In this document: piece after piece, positions 21,430-33,349 of the stretch
Layout of the letters: each line of letters begins with the position of its first letter
Position numbering within the stretch: the stretch's first letter is position 1
NCBI GenBank assembly: GCA_012295275.1
Contig: CM022667.1
Location: forward strand, 3,409,501 to 3,452,000
From: Chrysomallon squamiferum
Taxonomy: Eukaryota; Mollusca; Gastropoda; Neomphalida; Peltospiridae
Direction: 5' to 3'
Length of the DNA: 42,500 bases
Position numbers and translations under genes: made by a program
Notes under the pieces: generated by a model
The model's input: the letters and a program-made list of their open reading frames with translations, nothing else
Told to the model about the DNA's origin: nothing
Database searches by the model: none

Positions 21430-21829
21430 AAAAAATAAATAAATAAAAAAAAAAAAAAAAGGTTAAAAAAAAATAAAAAAAAAAAAAATTATTACCTCAA
21501 ACACCTGCATGTGTATGTAAATGTGCAAGTTGATGATTTAATCACAGAAATAAAATACACAACATTTTTTTTTTTTTTTTTTTTTTTTTAAATAAATAAA
21601 TAAATGCATATAAAAATAAATAAAATGAAATAAAAGATGAAAGAGACTAAAGAAAATATAGAAGGATCATTTGAATTTAGATGGGGATAGACAGATGGAA
21701 AGACAGAGGTAGACTTATTTAAAAAAAAAAAAAAAAAAAATGAAGGCATAATCAAACTTCTCTTAACGAAAAAAACAAACAAACAACAATCCTTTTATAC
21801 TCAAGCAAAATCTTTCTACTGTGAAATTA

Positions 21830-21860
<31 letters not shown>

Positions 21861-22000
21861 AAAATAAAACGAAATAAACACTCAAAGGTAGATACTCGAC
21901 TTCTTTAATAAAACATTTCTTTCTTTTTTCTTTTTTTTTTTTTTTGGATGTTGTTTTTTTTTCTTTTTCTGAACACACTTAAACCTTTATGCAAACACAG
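21430..22000. repeat. Homopolymer and simple-repeat rich spacer
   Basis: A tracts (21440-21490 and 21720-21740), a T tract (21565-21589) and a (CA)n run at about 21831-21855. No gene is seen. Confidence 0.75.
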
Positions 22001-22099
22001 TGGTCACTCACTACACACGCAGAGAGAATCTGTTTTGAATCGTCTTAAGTTTCAGTATTAACCAAACTGTCGTCAGAAAAAAAAAAAAGCTAATATCAA

Positions 22100-22430
22100 A
22101 TTCACATCCCTCCCTTTCTGTGCCGGCAAACTTCGGCTAATTACATGCAACGCCATTAGAATTGCTTTTGAAGATCGGAGATAAAAAAAAAAAAATTAAA
22201 ATAAAATATAACCCACTAACATTGGTATGTAGGTCAATCGCAGAGGTGCTCGGTGTGACCTCACCTGACCCCCACTGATAATTACACAAAGCGGGTAGAA
22301 GGTGATTAGTCCAATCAAAAAAAGGTGTGGCTTGCATTTTTCCACTCGGGGACAATCGCAGAATTGTACAGGTATTTCGTGGGGCCTGGAAAGGGTGGTG
22401 AGATAAAGTTTTGTGCATAAAGATATTATT
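22100..22430. promoter_or_regulatory. Complex island with a DR4 nuclear-receptor site
   Basis: About 330 bp of balanced sequence with CTAATTAC, GATAATTAC, CCAAT-like words and a cluster of nuclear-receptor half-sites. AGGTCA lies at 22231-22236 on the plus strand, and GGGTCA-GGTG-AGGTCA at 22271-22256 on the minus strand. The latter is a DR4 arrangement with a CACCTG E-box embedded. The 93-residue minus-strand ORF resembles no family and is not claimed. Confidence 0.4.
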
Positions 22431-22472
22431 ATTTATGACGTAAATTTGATAATTTTTTTAAATTGTCTGTCT

Positions 22473-22478
<6 letters not shown>

Positions 22479-22515
<37 letters not shown>
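22479..22515. repeat. (GT)n microsatellite
   Basis: Almost pure GT dinucleotides directly downstream of the 22.1-22.4 kb island. Confidence 0.95.
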
Positions 22516-22517
<2 letters not shown>

Positions 22518-22719
22518 ATTGTTTTGTAGTGTTGTGTTGTTTTTTATTTCACTAACAAACGTGGATGAAATTAATGAAATTCAAAAATAAAACTTTCATT
22601 AATTATAAATTATATATTCATAACTAAACCATATACTTTTTAAAAATTATTAATGTGGTTATCAGAATTTTGCAGATCATGTAATAACTCATTTTTTAAT
22701 GTAACTGTTCCTTCTGTTA

Positions 22720-22945
22720 CAGCTACAACAACTGTCACTAATCTTACCACCACCACCACCATCACAATAACTGCTACTACAACTGCTATTGCTGCAGTAA
22801 TCACCACCACAATCCCGATTACTATTTACAGTAGTCATCATCGTCATTACTACTACTGCTACAATTACTACTTGCTACACTTACTACTACTGCTACAATT
22901 ACTACTTTTACTGTAACTACTGCTACTACTACTACTATTCTTACA
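22720..22945. repeat. Degenerate ACN trinucleotide array
   Basis: ACT, ACC and ACA triplets with interruptions make a Thr-rich plus-strand ORF (22653-22916). The triplet period and drifting composition show that it is a degraded microsatellite. Confidence 0.8.
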
Positions 22946-22959
22946 ACAATATTGAACTA

Positions 22960-25000
22960 AGAAGTTTTTCTAAATGTTTAATTACATATTTAAATACACT
23001 ATCTAGACTCATTATCAGGGCCAGACAAGTTATTACAGATGCAGTAATTAGTGTATTAATAATGAATTAATTATTGTTTTAATGGCAGATGTGTTAAAAG
23101 CAATTAATATAACAAGCAAGTTGTGGAAAAAAAAAAAAGAAAAGGTAAGCAAATAATCTACACGTACTGAGTTAACATACCACAAGTCACAATGTATGGT
23201 AATAAATGGATTATTCAGTTCAGTGTGATCTTGTATAAAACAGAAATTCTCTATTTAAAAAATAAATTTCTGAATTTTAATTAGCTATAAAAATGTGCTA
23301 ATGATATGGAAATTTTAAATTATAATTTCAAGCTAGAATATTGAAAAATATGAGATTTAATCTCACAAAACTAAATTAGAATATAATAAATAATAATGAA
23401 AGGAAAATAAAGACATTAAACGTTTGACTTCATACCACCCATCACACCCATTTTTTGTTTGTTTGCATGTTTATTATTAATTTTTTTAAATGGTATTACT
23501 TATAATAAACCTAAAATAAAAGGTAACACACACACACACACACATTTATTCCCATTTTAAAAAAAAAAAAATAACGTGACACAAAAACAAATTTAAATAA
23601 TTTTGTGAAAATATTCAAGACAAAAACCAGCCTGTGCGCGGGTTTAAAAATAAACCGATTTATTCTGGAGATAAAAATTAAATAAATCTTTTCTTTTCAC
23701 TTCCTGGTTTAAACTATTAGTATTACCACACCATGAACTGTGCAGTGACTTAAACTACAAAACCAAGCACATGACCACACCACACAACACAAAGTTAATA
23801 TGTGAGCGGAGACACAATTTAACATATACTTTACAGAACAGAATCTGAACAAGGGGGAAAACAAATAAAAAAAACACACGCTAAAGAACAGAAACTGAAG
23901 GGGGTGGGCGGGGTAGGAAGGATTAGAATCTGAAATACTTATCATACAAGAGAAATTCGATGGAGGGGATAAAGGGTTTATAATTCTAAATACTGTAATC
24001 TTAATGGATGATGTAAGGGAGGGTTGTATTTCTGAAAAATATAATATAGTGACCGAATGAGTGTGGTAAATGGGTGTGTCAGTAAAAAGATGTTTGGGTG
24101 GGGGTATGGAAGAATACAAATATTAATCTGAAACTTTTTTGTGATCCAAGATGAAAAAAAATAATTAAAAATACAAAATAAAAGAAAGAAGGGAAAAAAT
24201 AGATATTGAACATGCTAAGTTTTAAAATTTATGTACTTCAATTTTTGCTCATTTACAGGTTAATTCACAGTTTAGTTAGTGAAGATATCCTGAAAGAAAG
24301 AAACAAAAAAAAGTCTGCTACTACAGCAACATAGACACCCAAAAACAATCATTCACTACCGACTGCACTGGGTCTCAAAAACAAGGAATCCAAGAAAAGA
24401 AATAATAACTAATTTGCATGTTATGACTGAATGATAAATTTAGATAACATGAGCATTTGGAAAAAAAAAAATATATAAATAAATAAATATTAAAAAAAAC
24501 AAAAAAACAACTGCTACTTCTATTGCACAACACTGATATCAGAAAAGTCAAACACTTGTTGGGGTAGGACAGTTGAAAAGAGCAAAAAAAACAACAAAAA
24601 AAAACCCAACTAATGATTAATTTGCATGTGGCTACTGAATGATAATTTGCAGTTTTGCTGATTACATGTATACCACAATGAACCCTCCCTCTGTCGTAAA
24701 GATCCCCACCGATCTTTGTTTCATTATTATTTAAATTCTTTACTTTATTATTATTATTTTTTTTTTTTACCTCACAACCTCCTTTGCCCGCTTTTGTCAA
24801 TTCAGTAACGCTTATCATAAAACTTTTTTTCAATATTTCTTTTTCTTTTTTTTTATTCCTGAGAAGGATTTGCTTTCAACAGAAATAAAAAGGAAATAAA
24901 TTCATAAAACAGTCGACAAAGATCTGCAGCAGAATTAACATTAAAAAGCTGTGCACACCTCAAATCATATTATTAAAAAAAAAAAAAAACATAATTCCCA
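22960..25000. other. AT-rich intergenic DNA, no gene seen
   Basis: Mostly AT-rich, moderately complex sequence with a short (CA)n near 23527-23544 and poly(A) tracts. ORFs on the minus strand at 23709-24119 and 24375-24833 show no domain, and their composition drifts with local base bias. Two related segments containing ATTTGCAT lie at about 24405-24450 and 24610-24655. Confidence 0.45.
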
Positions 25001-25234
25001 GCCAGCTTCTGCTTTTCTATCAACATTTAATAATTACTTTTCTTTTCTTTTCAGCTGTGTTTTTGTTAAAGAAAAATTCTAATTTACGCCAATACTGTCA
25101 ATTTATTTTGAAGATCAGAACTAAAGGCGTTGTGTTTTTTTTTTTTTTTTTTTTTTTCAATCAACAACTATTTTTCACACAGACACTGTTAATCCGTGTT
25201 TGTTGTAGAAGCTCACAGTCAGTTTTTGTCTGTC

Positions 25235-25270
<36 letters not shown>

Positions 25271-25385
25271 GCAGGTTCCTATAGCTATGCGGAGCTGTTT
25301 GAAAAGAATGCCCCCAATGAAAAGACTGACGTCTGTGCTACTAATTACAAAGCAGGAAAATACAATTGTGTTATTAGTAAACACA
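25000..25385. other. Spacer with T and A homopolymer tracts flanking short complex patches
   Basis: A T-run at about 25134-25157 and a 32-base A-run at about 25237-25268 bracket short patches of complex DNA. Small ORFs here are broken by these runs and are not claimed. Confidence 0.5.
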
Positions 25386-25389
25386 CCTA

Positions 25390-25690
25390 GATTTCGCTGT
25401 GGCCTCCAATTACGAAGGCATCTCCGAGCGACAAATACCTCCGCACTTAAGTAGCAAAATGTCTGCCACCTTAGCCCTCTGCTGTTTTAATTACACCTTC
25501 GTTTCCACTCCAGACTTTTCAACTTTTGTCATAAAGCAAGCATGGCCAATAAAACAAGCCAGTAAATTATTATGTGGCATAATTTATAATTCGTCGAAAG
25601 GCACCAAGTGCCGTCAAGATTGTAATCAAAGTTTGTTAAAGGTATGACGAATAAAATGAACGTTAGAAAGGTTTATTGAAATGTTGTGAC
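25390..25690. promoter_or_regulatory. Complex island, candidate regulatory element
   Basis: About 300 bp of balanced sequence contains AATTACG, an NK2-type CACTTAAGT at 25444-25452 with palindromic ACTTAAGT, TTTAATTAC, TTTATAATT (posterior Hox-like), GGCAC-CAA-GTGCC inverted arms near 25600 and ATCAAAG (TCF-like) near 25625. An 82-residue plus-strand ORF (25399-25647) has no recognisable family, so a small unknown exon cannot be fully excluded. Confidence 0.4.
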
Positions 25691-25759
25691 CTCGTTCAGG
25701 CCTCACCAGGTGAATAAATTCATAAATGATATGAAGGTGATGCTGTTGAGTTGAAAACC

Positions 25760-27230
25760 TTTATTAATCTTTCTTTAAATTAAAATTTGAAAAAAAAAAA
25801 AAAAAAAATTTATAGATTTAATAAGAAAAATAAACAGATCTTTGGATTTGTTTCTGTTGGATTTTTGTTTTTGAAAAGAAATATAAAAGTAAAATTAAAT
25901 ACTGTGAACTCTAACCATTAACAGGTCAATAAATTCAAAATGAAATAAAGGTCAAAAACCTTTTAATTTTCAAAATTTATAATTTTAAATTAATAAAAGA
26001 GAGTAAAAAAGTTTATAAACAGAAATGAAATGCTAGATGTGGATGTTTATGAGTAATGTGCAAGTGTAGTTTGTGTAGATAGTCTATATGTATGTATCTG
26101 TGTGTATGTGTGTATGTGTGTGTGTGTGTGTGTGTGTATGTTTATGTGTATGTGTGTGTGCACATGTGTTTATGTGTCTGTGTGGTGTGTTTAGTGTGGA
26201 ATGTGTTTGTGTGTTTGAGGATATGCATTTATGAAAAAGAAAACAAGTTTTAAAAACATTTACTTGTTAACAATCTGAAAAAGTCTTCAAAAAATATATA
26301 TATAACACAAAAACTTTGTGAACTCACTGAAGCTTTCTATAATTTTTAAAAAGATTTAAAACAGATAACTAATCAGTACCTCAGCTTAAACTGTCATTAA
26401 CTATCTATGTGTGATCTTCCTAATTAACATTACCAAAACAATAATCTTAAAAGAGATTACCTTTTTATAATAACAGTAATAATAACCACAACATTAATAA
26501 TGACTAAGATAATAATATCAATACAAGTTTCTGAAAATACGTGTTGTATGTTTTAGAGTCGGATTTCAATTTTCAATAAACTTTACCACGCTGAATTTCT
26601 TCAACTCGTTAATAACTGTACAAAATTAATCTTAAAACTAATATATTTAAAACTTTATGATCAAACTATTAACATAACTCTAATAAAATACAATAGTTTT
26701 CGCATTTGGGGAACATTAGTTTCAGAAAAACCAACATCTTATTGGCCTTTTTCTTCGTTTTCTTGGGGATTTTTTTTTGTTTTTTTTTTGAACAAAAACG
26801 TCTAAAATGTAGAATTATAAATGATTTAATGTGTGAAACTGAGTGAAGTTTTCATACATGGCTGTCAACATGAACGAGTAAATAAATCTTTTTTTTTTAT
26901 CAACTTGTTTTTAATTAAGAGAAGAAATTGAAACACAGAAAACTAAGAAAAAAATGTTTGGCAGCCTTTTGCTATTAAAATAAATGTTAATGGAAACTTT
27001 CAGAAATATGAATTCATGCAATTCCATTATGATTTTTTACTTTATTTTTATATTTTTTTATATTATTATTTTTTTAATATATTTTTTATTTAATTTTTTT
27101 TTTTTTTTTTGCAAACTGAACAAATTGATGATATTTTTGGCAAGTCATTTGCAGACTAACAATTTTTGCCAAAATCAATAGCAACGATACTGTAAGTTTT
27201 GAATAAAACTTTGAGAGAGAGAGAGAGAGA
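25760..27230. other. AT-rich spacer with a TG-rich microsatellite
   Basis: A TG/TATG-rich stretch covers about 26090-26215. The rest is AT-rich with a T-rich block at 27038-27110 and a short (GA)n at 27213-27229. No gene or RNA pattern was recognised. Confidence 0.5.
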
Positions 27231-27239
27231 AATGACTTT

Positions 27240-28345
27240 TTGTGACAAATTAAAGACAATATTTAGCCGAGTTCATCAGAGCTAGTGTTGTCATACCCCG
27301 TTATTCATTTTCCTTTTGCAATTCTGATTGTGTGGCATCTCTCTGACATAAAATAATCATTATGAAATGATGAACGACCCTTTGCGACCCCACCGCGACC
27401 TCGCAGGAATTAATGTCACAGAGATCCCGGATGCAAAAATATTTGTTTACTCTCAATGTCTCAATTTAGGCGCAAATGACACCTCTCTTAAACAAAAACT
27501 TTGTGGACAAAAAAAAAAAAAAAAAAAACGATCGGGTCCCAGGCAGTTTTTTGACTGATCATTAAGTACAGAAATTGCGAAAGATACGCGCACCAAACCC
27601 TGATGCAATGACAAAATCTCTGGTTTGGGTGTGTGTGTGTGTGTGTGTTATTAAAGTGATTGCCCACTTCTTATTAATCTGAGCAAATTTTGCCACGCAT
27701 CCCAACTCCCAGTAACGAAATCTGACAGCGGTGGTCATTATAACATGGTCTTGATGAATAATATCAGACCAGCTCGAGCAGACTGCTCATTTTCATTTAC
27801 GAATACGCAGTATTAAATTCATCTGTGTATCAGAGAGAGGAGTTCGCTTCATTTTTTTTGGGTGGGGGATAGCTAGGGAAAGAAGGGGGAGGAAAGGAGA
27901 AGAAGGAGTAGAAGGAGGAGTAGGAGACAGGAGATCTCAACAGACAAAGAGAGAGAGAGATACTTTTGATGGCCTTCGGGCTAATGAACATTCCTCCACT
28001 TGTAAGTCCTGAAACAAACCGTGTCACTTAATGTAATAACAACATGGCCACTTCGTTTGCTCGACCTTTCGCTCATCGTGCGATGTCCTTTCTGCGAATA
28101 TGAATAGTGGCAATTAACAAGCGCATGGGTTCGCGGCTAATAATTGCCCCTGTATGAACTAATGAAGAGCGAGTCTCTCTCTCTCTCCCTGGCTTTAAGT
28201 CTTGGGCCTCGAGATGATGACTAATGGGCAAAGCTCAACGTGGCCCAGCACTTGCTGATCGTATGTAGAGATCATTACCGCGGCTTAACTTTCAGTGAAT
28301 GATCTTAATTGACCGAGGGGTGAACATCATGGCAAAATAATATTT
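27240..28345. promoter_or_regulatory. Large complex island, candidate regulatory element cluster
   Basis: About 1.1 kb of mostly non-repetitive, CpG-containing DNA in three blocks (27240-27510, 27540-27840 and 28020-28330). They are split by a poly(A), a short (GT)n at 27631-27648 and a GA-rich stretch near 27880-27960. Motifs include TGTTTAC (Fox) at 27444-27450, GGAATTAATG, GGCAATTAAC near 28110, GCTAATAATTGCC near 28136 and AATTGACC near 28308. No coding frame crosses it convincingly. It is the largest island to the right of the gene. Confidence 0.42.
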
Positions 28346-28349
<4 letters not shown>

Positions 28350-28376
<27 letters not shown>

Positions 28377-29205
28377 AACAAACTGATGTCAGGGGTGCTG
28401 ATGCTGTTATCTACATTAATTCTACATTAATTTAACTTCGTGGGTTACTTAATCAAAGTTTTTCGTTCTTAAATATTATCAAATGGAAAATTCATTTCTG
28501 AGAAGTGTGTTGTTTTATTAAGGGAAGAGCAAAAAGAAAGAAAGAAAAAAAAGAGTAAATGATAGAGAAGAAGAACAGAGAGTCTGACAGAAAGATCTGA
28601 TCGTGATTAAAGAATAATCTCAATTCCAGTTTTTGTTTTTTTTATAATACTTTGTCATCATCATCATCATGTATGTGTATTTCTAATAATGTATGATCTT
28701 ATATGTGTGTGTGTGTGTGTGTCTCTCTGAAAATGTACTATTATGTTAAAAATTTATTTCTATTGTAAACAACTGTTTTGTTTTTAAAAATTTATTTAAA
28801 CAATTTTAAGAATATAAAACGCATCTTTAGTTCTTGCACATAATTTTTATGCAGTACTGTTAAATGTCAATTTGGAACAGTAATGGAATGTCTCATTATT
28901 TTTTAAAAAAACCCAATAATAAATATTTCTATTTTTAATTTTTTATTATCGATATTTCTATTTATTATTCAAAACTGAATATTAGTTTTAACAAATATGT
29001 GTGGTGTGACAGATAATGAATGTATTGCCAGTAATTTATTAGATAAAGTCTCATTTATAATCCTTGATTTCAGGAGGACAGCCTAACATGCCAAAATTTA
29101 TTCAGTAATGTGAAATGTAACTGTAAAATCTGATAAACAACAATAATAAAAATACAAACTTAAAAAACTATTTTCTGTGATTCTGATCTGCACATACACA
29201 CACAC

Positions 29206-29241
<36 letters not shown>

Positions 29242-29600
29242 CACATTATATGTACAAACTGTTTTCTGCATTTGTTTCCTTCTATTAAAATGTCAGTTAC
29301 ATAAAAAAAAATAATATGGACATAACAGATAATAAGTACATAGGAACAGTTGATAATAAACGTAATAAAAAGAATATATATATTGGGTAGAGAAATGGTA
29401 TTTTATTTTTTAATATGTAATTAAAATGAACTGTTTTAAAAAGTTGCTGCTGCATAAAGCACAGCTGAGTAACAACAGGGTTCCTTCGTCCATTCAGTGG
29501 TCAAAGACTGTCTCGTGACAAACCAATATGTGGAGCACTCTCTGGATTGGGAAATAGAAATAACTTTATAAAGAGGTTTGTATCTTATAACAGCTCATCT
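28350..29600. other. AT-rich spacer with (CA)n, no gene seen
   Basis: An A tract at 28349-28370, GAAA-rich DNA to 28560, a short (GT)n at 28702-28722 and a (CA)n at about 29193-29237. A short complex patch at 29450-29560 has no recognised motif set. Confidence 0.5.
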
Positions 29601-29603
29601 ATT

Positions 29604-29755
29604 TTAACCCTTTTCATGCAAGTGGCAAGATATTCCGACATAGCAAACTTTTTTTTTTTTTTATATATTCAGCAGAGGTAAAAATAGGTAATTTTCCCAA
29701 AATACTGTATGCTGAAAATATGTGCTGTGAAAAAATCTGGCGCCAATGGAGTTAA
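29604..29755. mobile_element. Possible piggyBac-type MITE
   Basis: The element is bounded by TTAA at 29604-29607 and 29752-29755. The left end reads TTAACCCTTTTCATGCAAG. The right end read inward on the minus strand is TTAACTCCATTGGCGCCAG. PiggyBac-type ends commonly begin CCC/CCAT after the TTAA target duplication, and the two ends resemble each other only loosely (degenerate terminal repeats). At 152 bp it carries no coding capacity. Without a second copy the call is tentative. Confidence 0.35.
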
Positions 29756-29759
29756 ATCC

Positions 29760-30685
29760 ATATTACAACAGATTAATATTTTAAACACCAAACTATAGCT
29801 AGTTACAATAATAATTTTTTTTTTTTTTTTTTTTTTTTTACATGTTCATAGACAGCCACTTAAACTTTTATTTATCTAGTATATATTCAAACTACACAGC
29901 CTGTTGATCACCAAATCAAACATTTTTCAAATAAAACGTTTTATCTAAAAAAAAAAAAAAAAAAATAAAAAAAAAAATCTTGGTGATGTAATAAATTATC
30001 TGTGGTAGGTTGGTTTGTAAAGTGGAGGTATCAGTGTGTTTTATGGCTTGTATATAATGTATTCAGTGAATGTTTGTAGACAAAGGTGTCTTAAAAGCTG
30101 TTTACACCTAAAATACCAGCTATCAAACAAAAAATAAAATAAAAGAAATAAATAAAAAAGAAATAAAAAGAAAGAGAAACCGAAAAAAAAAAAAAAAGAA
30201 ATGAAAATGCAGAATGCCATAAAGTAAGATTATATTTAATAAACAACAGGGCTTTTTATATATATATATAAATGTATTTAGAAGTTTATAAATTAAAAAA
30301 AAAAGAAAATAAAGTCTATATAACTCACAGACACACCTAAATTAAACGTAAAGTAAAAGGAATAAAAAAAAAAAAAGGTGTAGAAACTAATTTAAATAAG
30401 ATCATATAAAAACTACATAAAATATAAAGAACTAAATAATAAAAAATGAATAACAGTATTATAAAAGAACAACAACAAATAACCACTCATAATATTTTGC
30501 ATAATATATTGTAAACTATATGATGTGTCAATTCAATTATATTAAAAAAAATTTAAGCAAAAGAAAAAAAATAAGAAAGAAAAAAGAAAAAAAAAATTGT
30601 CAGGTGATATCGGAACATTTCGTTTAATATCATTATTTTTTTTCACCTGTAATTTTATAGACGAATTAGACACACAAATTACATG
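29760..30685. other. AT-rich spacer, no gene seen
   Basis: Poly(T) at 29816-29839, poly(A) at 29948-29977, and A-rich AAAT/GAAA DNA to about 30600. Nothing gene-like. Confidence 0.55.
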
Positions 30686-30689
30686 AACA

Positions 30690-30900
30690 AACAAAATCTC
30701 TCTCCCCACCCTAGTATCTCTTTACAGCCGTAAATCATTAGCAAATATGATTAAACCTGGCCATGCCGAACTTAAGTAGAAAGTAAATATTTTTATATTT
30801 TATATCTTCATGATTCTGAGCTGTTTTAATAAGCTTCGGCTGACCGTTTATTTACGAAATAGGTACAAGGTAAATCTTACCTGGGTTGGAATGTCTGGAA
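30690..30900. promoter_or_regulatory. Small complex island
   Basis: About 200 bp of mixed sequence, split by a T/A block at 30786-30808, contains AAATCATTAGC, GATTAAACC, ACTTAAGT and TTTATTTACG. The motif density is modest and the island is weaker than the others. Confidence 0.25.
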
Positions 30901-31004
30901 AGAATATTTATTACTTCGCATTTATTTGTTTTATAAAATCTGTTCAGAATTAATTAATATACAAGAGTGCGTGTTTCCTTTGCAGATGTTACTGCAGTAG
31001 TGGA

Positions 31005-31185
31005 AGTGGGTGTATTTCGTTGGTTGAGTGTTTGTCTATGAAGTGAAAGGTCAGAAGATCAATCCCACGTTCTGGAGGATTCCTGTTCTGGTCTCGGGGC
31101 TAAGGATTTGGGTTGGAGGGTCAGTCTAACTAAGAAGGCACTCAATGACCCTCTCCCCGACAGACAGAAACCCCATAATTGATTT
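31005..31185 (+). mobile_element. tRNA-derived SINE
   Basis: A box-like TGGTTGAGTGT at 31021-31031 and B box-like AGATCAATCCC at 31056-31066 are about 35 bp apart, the layout of an internal RNA polymerase III promoter in a tRNA-derived element. The tRNA-like head is followed by about 110 bp of unrelated body that ends near GACAGACAGAAACCCC. It cannot be an intact tRNA gene, because the acceptor arms do not pair and the sequence runs on. Family name not recognised. Confidence 0.5.
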
Positions 31186-31199
31186 AAATAATTTACTTT

Positions 31200-32730
31200 T
31201 GTCTGTTTACCTGTTTATGAAAAGGATGCATGTCGTCTTGCTATCAAAAAGAAAAACTAGAAGATATAAAAATGTAAGAAAGAAAAAAGTATCCTAATAT
31301 CAAAAACATCAGCAAAGTTCTTTTCATTATATCTGTCATTCATAATATACACACACACTCACACACACGTGCTCTCATACAAACACACACAATTACACTT
31401 TACTCTCCTATAAATTATGAGCACACAATAAACATTTTTTGTCAAAAGTTATTAAAGGCATTTCTGTCACTGTATTAACAAACACATACGTTTGTAAATT
31501 ATTTATTAGTAGTAACTTATTCTGACTGTACAATATTCCCTCTTCCCTCAAAGAACAAACATTAAAGAAACAACTGATGGTAAAGTAAAACAAATTACAA
31601 ATATTCTTGTATTTTTTTCATAGACAGAACTGCATACCACAGCACTTATACAAAGGGCATTATCTGGAATGGGAAAAAAACATTTTGGATACACTGAAGA
31701 AAACTGATTCGGTTATCTACTGGAGCTCTACATTCACTGGAATAAAGGAACTGATAAACACGATTCACAAACAGAAATGCATATATAAAGACATGTGTAC
31801 TTACTCAGACATAAAAAGGTACAGTCACACAATACACTCTGATACTGATACACACACAAATTAGACCAACACACACACACACACACACACATGCAATCAC
31901 CTATCATACATACACAAAGATACACACTCACCATAGACACATATATTTTGAAACACACAAACAGAAATAAAAACATATACAAATACTTACACACAAAAAT
32001 TACACTGTTAAATCTTTGTGTGTGTAATTTATGCTATCATTTTCAAGCTGCTGCCATTTGAACTAAAGACAATTGATTTTTCAAATATATTTTTTATAAA
32101 ACATTGCATTTAATGTCTTTTTTCTTTGTCCTGAAAAAAGATAAATCATTAAAAAAACTGAACTGCAAATGAATGTGAACAAAAATCTGAACTTTATCTA
32201 TCAACGTAAAAAAAGCATTTGCTAATGAAAAATTTAAATGTAATTAAATATGCATATTAAATAATCATGTAAAATACATTTATAATAAGAATGGAAAGAG
32301 TTTAAATGGTGATATAGTTCAGTATACTAATAATTTACTAACATACCAGTATAGAGTAAAATAAACTGAGGTATATGTATATCAAAGATAATTATATATC
32401 CTGTTAACAGGTGACTTTAGGCATAAGAAAAAGGCCAAGCATGCTTGTTATGGACAACATTGTTGTTCAAATGCATTTTTTTAATTTAATTTTTATTATT
32501 ATTATATATTGTGTACTTAAAAGAAAATCATTAACTAAAGAAAACTTTTTAAAGATGTCTATAGTCAAATCTACAGTAAAATCTTCTTCATATTTCTGTC
32601 TCATAAATGTTCAGGCATGCTTTTCTTGAACATGTCTGTTGAAAGGTTTTTTTTTTTCTTAAATATCCTTTTAAAGAAACTATTAGAATCAGTGGCATCT
32701 GTGTAGACAATTTAGAAAGGTTTTTTCACA
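31200..32730. other. AT-rich spacer with CA repeats, no gene seen
   Basis: CA-rich microsatellites lie at about 31350-31395 and 31865-31890. The 85-residue plus-strand ORF at 31607-31864 shows no domain and ends in the CA repeat. The rest is AT-rich. Confidence 0.45.
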
Positions 32731-32734
32731 GAAA

Positions 32735-33345
32735 AACAGGTTAAATACACCTGTCATGGCTGCAGTCTGTGACTTTATGAATTTTTTAATATAATTATAC
32801 TGTGACTTAATCTTTTAATAAGAAAGTGTTTCTGCTTTAGTGAGAAACAGTTCTGTTGATATCTGAATCTATGAATGTTTACCGAGTGATTTTATAAATG
32901 TTTTAATAATAAAAATATTCTATTAACGTGAGATTTTATTTTTCAATAAAAAAAATTTTATTTTATTCTGCGACTTTAAGAATGTTTTATTGAGAAAAGT
33001 ATCTTTGCATGTTTTAGAAAGAGAAAAAATTATATTAATAGGTGAATGTTTTATGAGAAATGTTCTGTTAATGTGACTTTATAGTTTTAACGAGAGAAAT
33101 GTTCTATTAAGATAACTTTATAAATGTTTTAAAAGAGAAATCTTCCATTGACATAACTTTATAAATGCTTTAACAATAAATGTTCTATTAACATGACTTA
33201 AGAGAAATGCTCTATTAACTTAGTGTTATGAATATCTTAACAATAAAGTTTCGATTATCATGACTTTATGAATGTTTTAAGAGAAATGCTCTATTAACTT
33301 AGTGTTATGAATGTTTTAATAAGAGAAATAAAATTAACATTTTCC
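32735..33345. repeat. Degenerate ~40-bp satellite with a 79-bp dimer
   Basis: A unit resembling ACTTTATGAATGTTTTAA plus AGAGAAATGTTCTATTAAC recurs about every 40 bp. Two nearly identical copies of TTAAGAGAAATGCTCTATTA with following sequence start at 33198 and 33277, 79 bp apart, indicating amplification by dimers. Copies diverge more toward the left edge. Confidence 0.75.
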
Positions 33346-33349
33346 ATTA

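Noticed and set aside
22653-22916. Thr-rich 87-residue plus-strand ORF
   Set aside because: Encoded by a degenerate ACN trinucleotide repeat.
24375-24833. 152-residue minus-strand ORF
   Set aside because: Lys/Asn-rich then Phe-rich strings follow local A/T runs; no domain or conserved motif was seen.
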